Origin: DASZCR01 sp035942915
GTDB taxonomy: Bacteria; Acidobacteriota; Blastocatellia; Pyrinomonadales; Pyrinomonadaceae
Length of the DNA stretch: 7,508 nucleotides
Direction of reading: 5' to 3'
Assembly: GCA_035942915.1 (NCBI GenBank)
Contig: DASZCR010000264.1
Span: 1 to 7,508, forward strand
Positions 5,923-7,508 of this stretch are shown piece after piece (position 1 is the first letter of the stretch; every line of letters starts with the position of its first letter). The position numbers and the translations under genes were made by a program. The notes under the pieces were generated by a model. It did not search any database. It was not told where the DNA came from and saw nothing but the letters and a program-made list of their open reading frames with translations.

Positions 5923-6586
5923 GTTTTGGCCTTGGTTTCTGCTCGCGCCGTTTGCCGTTCTGTTCGACTTCAGAGAGCGCCTGCGCGGCAGACGCGCCTC
6001 ATGGATTTTGCTGCTCCTCGTCGCGCTCGTCCTCTGCTCCTACACGGCCGCGCGCACGAGAATTTCGTGGTACATCATCCCCGTCTATCCTGCGCTGGCG
6101 ATACTCGTCGCACATCTCATCGTCGCGTTCGCGCGTCGTGACGGCACGTCTGCGAAGCTCTGCGCCGCGCTCGTCTGCGTCCTTTTCGTCTATCTCGGCG
6201 CGCGCCGTTTCGCACCGCTCTATTCCGAGATAGACCCGGTCGGCACTCCCATCAGAAAGCTCTCGCTCGTCGCCAAACCGACGCACGCGGACGACCGCGA
6301 GCCGCTCCTCATCTTCTCGGCCGCCGCCGGTTTCGACAAACCCGAAGCCGTCTTCTACAGCGAGCGCACGGTTCAACAGGCGACCACGTCCGCACAGGTC
6401 GCCAACATATGGTCGCCCCGTCGCTACGTCGATTTCAAACCTCTCTCACAACTCACAGACGCGACGCCGAGGAGAATCCTTCTCAGGCGCGACGAACTCC
6501 CGCCCCTGCTCGACGCCTACGACATACACATCCTCGCCGAAGCCGACCCACTCATTTACGCCACCATCGAAAAAAGAGCCGACTGA
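5804..6586 (+). pseudogene. C-terminal half of a GT39 (ArnT/PMT-like) membrane glycosyltransferase, 5' truncated
   Basis: This frame reads TGALFLAEYVGYHVLTRTLR, then PLEGHGEDYLYYFGQL, KFWPWFLLAPFAVLF, ASWILLLLVALVL, TAARTRISWYIIPVYPALAI and AKLCAALVCVLFVYLG. A soluble C-terminal domain of about 110 residues follows, to TGA at 6586. The YVGYHVL...PLEGH...YY and TKISWYI-type motifs are typical of the middle and C-terminal part of bacterial GT39 polyprenyl-phosphate-sugar transferases. About four membrane segments remain. The N-terminal half is missing, including the first periplasmic loop with the acidic catalytic residues. An in-frame TAG lies at 5747-5749, and there is no ATG or GTG between it and 6008. 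The first in-frame initiator is a TTG (6008) inside a membrane helix. The intact frame from 5750 to the stop suggests a recent truncation. The remnant should be inactive as a transferase. Family assignment is from remembered motifs. Confidence 0.75.
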
Positions 6587-6598
6587 GACATCGGCTCT
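6570..6598 (-). terminator. Intrinsic terminator of the RelA/SpoT-domain operon
   Basis: On the minus strand AGAGCCGA, an 8-nt loop and TCGGCTCT form a perfect 8-bp stem, followed by TTTTTT (complement of 6570-6575). It lies 36 nt after the stop of the 78-codon gene. The same DNA contains the last codons and TGA of the plus-strand glycosyltransferase remnant, with the TGA in the loop. It lacks a T-run on the plus strand, so it acts in one direction. Confidence 0.75.
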
Positions 6599-6634
6599 CG
6601 AACAAGTCAATCCAACTCCACAACGATTTCTCTG

Positions 6635-6871
6635 CTATGCAGATAAATTTATCAGTCCACTCAGATTCTCAAAGTACCGACGATGTGTACGCCGCAAAGC
6701 CTCTTCACTAGCGGCCTCCAATAAAACCACCTCGCGCTCCGTCCCGCGACGATTAAGGTCGAGTTCCATCTCAAGGCGCGCATCCTCAGCCTTCTGCCGC
6801 TCTGAATCCTCGAACTCTCGGAATGTGTTTATCTCACGGCGAAGCCGGTCATATTCAATGAGAAATATCAT
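6635..6871 (-). CDS. Small charged protein, partner of the RelA/SpoT-domain gene
   Basis: The 78-residue protein starts at ATG 6871. An AGGAGG Shine-Dalgarno (complement of 6877-6882) at 5-nt spacing fills the 12-nt gap after the upstream gene, so the two are surely co-transcribed and perhaps translationally coupled. It begins MIFLIEYDRLRREINTFREF, a likely beta-hairpin. A helix follows (EDSERQKAEDARLEMELDL, about 21-40), then a short strand (REVVLLEA) and a second charged helix (EEALRRTHRRYFENL). It has no signal peptide or membrane segment. I do not recognise a named family, although I recall similar short proteins in other bacteria. Length, charge and position suit a regulator or antitoxin for the RelA/SpoT-domain protein; that role is inferred from context only. 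Codons are less GC-biased than in the peptidase operon. Confidence 0.85.
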   Translation of the reverse strand: MIFLIEYDRLRREINTFREFEDSERQKAEDARLEMELDLNRRGTEREVVLLEAASEEALRRTHRRYFENLSGLINLSA

Positions 6872-6883
6872 CGTTTCCTCCTC

Positions 6884-7508
6884 TTATCCTTCTATCTGCT
6901 CGATAAGGTAACGAAGCTGATTGAATACATTTCGCCTCGTTGAATGCAGCCTCTCTTGCTCGTTAACTATTAGCTCCTGCTTTTTATCATCTGTGAGGTC
7001 AGCCCGTGATAATGCATGCGGTATTGTGTGAGCAACTAATATCTCAGCCGATTCGACGGTAGCGACCAAATGATAGGCCAACTTGAGAAATGCTCGAACA
7101 CCGGCATCCCCACCTCCATATTTAATCGCGGAGCCTTCGATATCCGACAACTTTTCTGATAATTCAGCCCAAAGATGTTGGAGCGCAGTCCTAACCTGTA
7201 TTTCAATCATCTTACCGCGACAATGGACGATGACGTGGACAGCACTGTAGCCGTGACTGGGGCGCTCGCGACGGTCGATGACGGTGTGGTCTTCAAAGAG
7301 ACCGACGAGAGATTGGACGACCGCGTCTTGATGAGCTATGTCCGCCACAATCAATCTACAGCCTGCGATATCTTGAATCTGTGTGAGTCTAATGCTCTCC
7401 CTTCGCAATTTGTCGCAGATAGACGTGGTCGATTTGGCGGGTCTTCCCGTCGCTTCCAATGCCAACTCCTTGCGGATAGTTCCTACCACAATCTCGTATG
7501 CCTCGGAG
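6884..7508 (-). CDS. RelA/SpoT synthetase-domain protein (small alarmone synthetase-like), 5' end outside window
   Basis: The minus-strand frame is open from the right edge to TAA at 6884. A GTG at 7489 could start it, but the frame continues upstream as SEAYEI, and the family usually has more N-terminal helix, so I treat it as partial. Counting from that GTG, the synthetase core is complete. It has GRPAKSTTSICDKLRR (15-30), QIQDIAGCRLIVAD (37-50, with the conserved Asp40), SHGYSAVHV (78-86, with the nucleotide-stacking Tyr81) and IEIQVRTALQHLWAEL (95-110, with Glu97). A helical tail follows. No HD hydrolase, TGS or ACT domain is seen, so it is not a long RSH enzyme. Known relatives transfer pyrophosphate from ATP to GDP/GTP, or in toxSAS enzymes to tRNA or adenosine nucleotides. 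The Arg-to-Lys spacing in RPAK is one residue longer than in RelA's GRPK. It is probably cytoplasmic and co-transcribed with the 78-residue gene. Confidence 0.88.
   Translation of the reverse strand, partial: SEAYEIVVGTIRKELALEATGRPAKSTTSICDKLRRESIRLTQIQDIAGCRLIVADIAHQDAVVQSLVGLFEDHTVIDRRERPSHGYSAVHVIVHCRGKMIEIQVRTALQHLWAELSEKLSDIEGSAIKYGGGDAGVRAFLKLAYHLVATVESAEILVAHTIPHALSRADLTDDKKQELIVNEQERLHSTRRNVFNQLRYLIEQIEG

Noticed and set aside
5999..6376. 125-codon minus-strand ORF rich in Glu/Arg/Asp
   Set aside because: Antisense shadow of the glycosyltransferase remnant, whose frame shows membrane helices and family motifs.
6409..6711. 100-codon plus-strand ORF at the end of the transferase remnant
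   Set aside because: Arg/His/Ser-rich out-of-frame reading that crosses the transferase stop, the terminator and the antisense of the 78-codon gene.

Overview
The window looks like a piece of a GC-rich, heterotrophic bacterial chromosome, most likely Acidobacteriota (Blastocatellia/Pyrinomonadales-like). The clues are the protein families: a secreted protein with a 'PPDTTGDLGPNHYVQWVN' signature, a TPR/Fis-like-HTH family with a basic 'RRxRSIIKKR' tail, and a large Gln-rich S9 peptidase. This placement rests on remembered family resemblance, not on a search.

Layout, left to right. (1) 1-998, minus: the N-terminal 332 residues of a secreted protein that runs off the left edge. (2) 999-1479: a gene-poor stretch that probably carries the promoter (TTGACA, 18 bp, TACCAT) and a roughly 325-nt leader for that gene. 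It contains three dyads and a doubtful 88-codon plus-strand ORF. (3) 1480-about 2008, minus: a decayed TPR/HTH regulator gene with two apparent 1-nt losses and an apparent internal deletion that joins the TPRs directly to the C-terminal HTH. A strong plus-strand hairpin followed by T6 lies in its 5' end. (4) 2017-5570, minus: an apparent two-gene operon of a class II glutamine amidotransferase (289 aa, Cys2 nucleophile) followed after 29 nt by an exported S9 prolyl-oligopeptidase-type peptidase (884 aa, triad Ser735/Asp810/His843) with a poly-Gln insert. (5) 5599-6586, plus: a short acidic protein whose reading frame runs into the wrong frame of the C-terminal half of a GT39-type membrane glycosyltransferase. 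The catalytic N-terminal half of that enzyme is gone. (6) 6570-7508, minus: a RelA/SpoT-synthetase-domain gene (open at the right edge), then a 78-codon partner with a near-perfect Shine-Dalgarno, then an intrinsic terminator.

The amidotransferase and the peptidase probably share a transcript, but no common pathway is evident. The RelA/SpoT-domain/78-aa pair is the best candidate for a little-described system. It is a compact, self-terminated two-gene unit with less GC-biased codons than its neighbours, and it could be a small alarmone synthetase with a regulator or a toxSAS-like toxin-antitoxin pair. The rest of the window shows genome erosion: two degraded genes, both with identifiable breakpoints.
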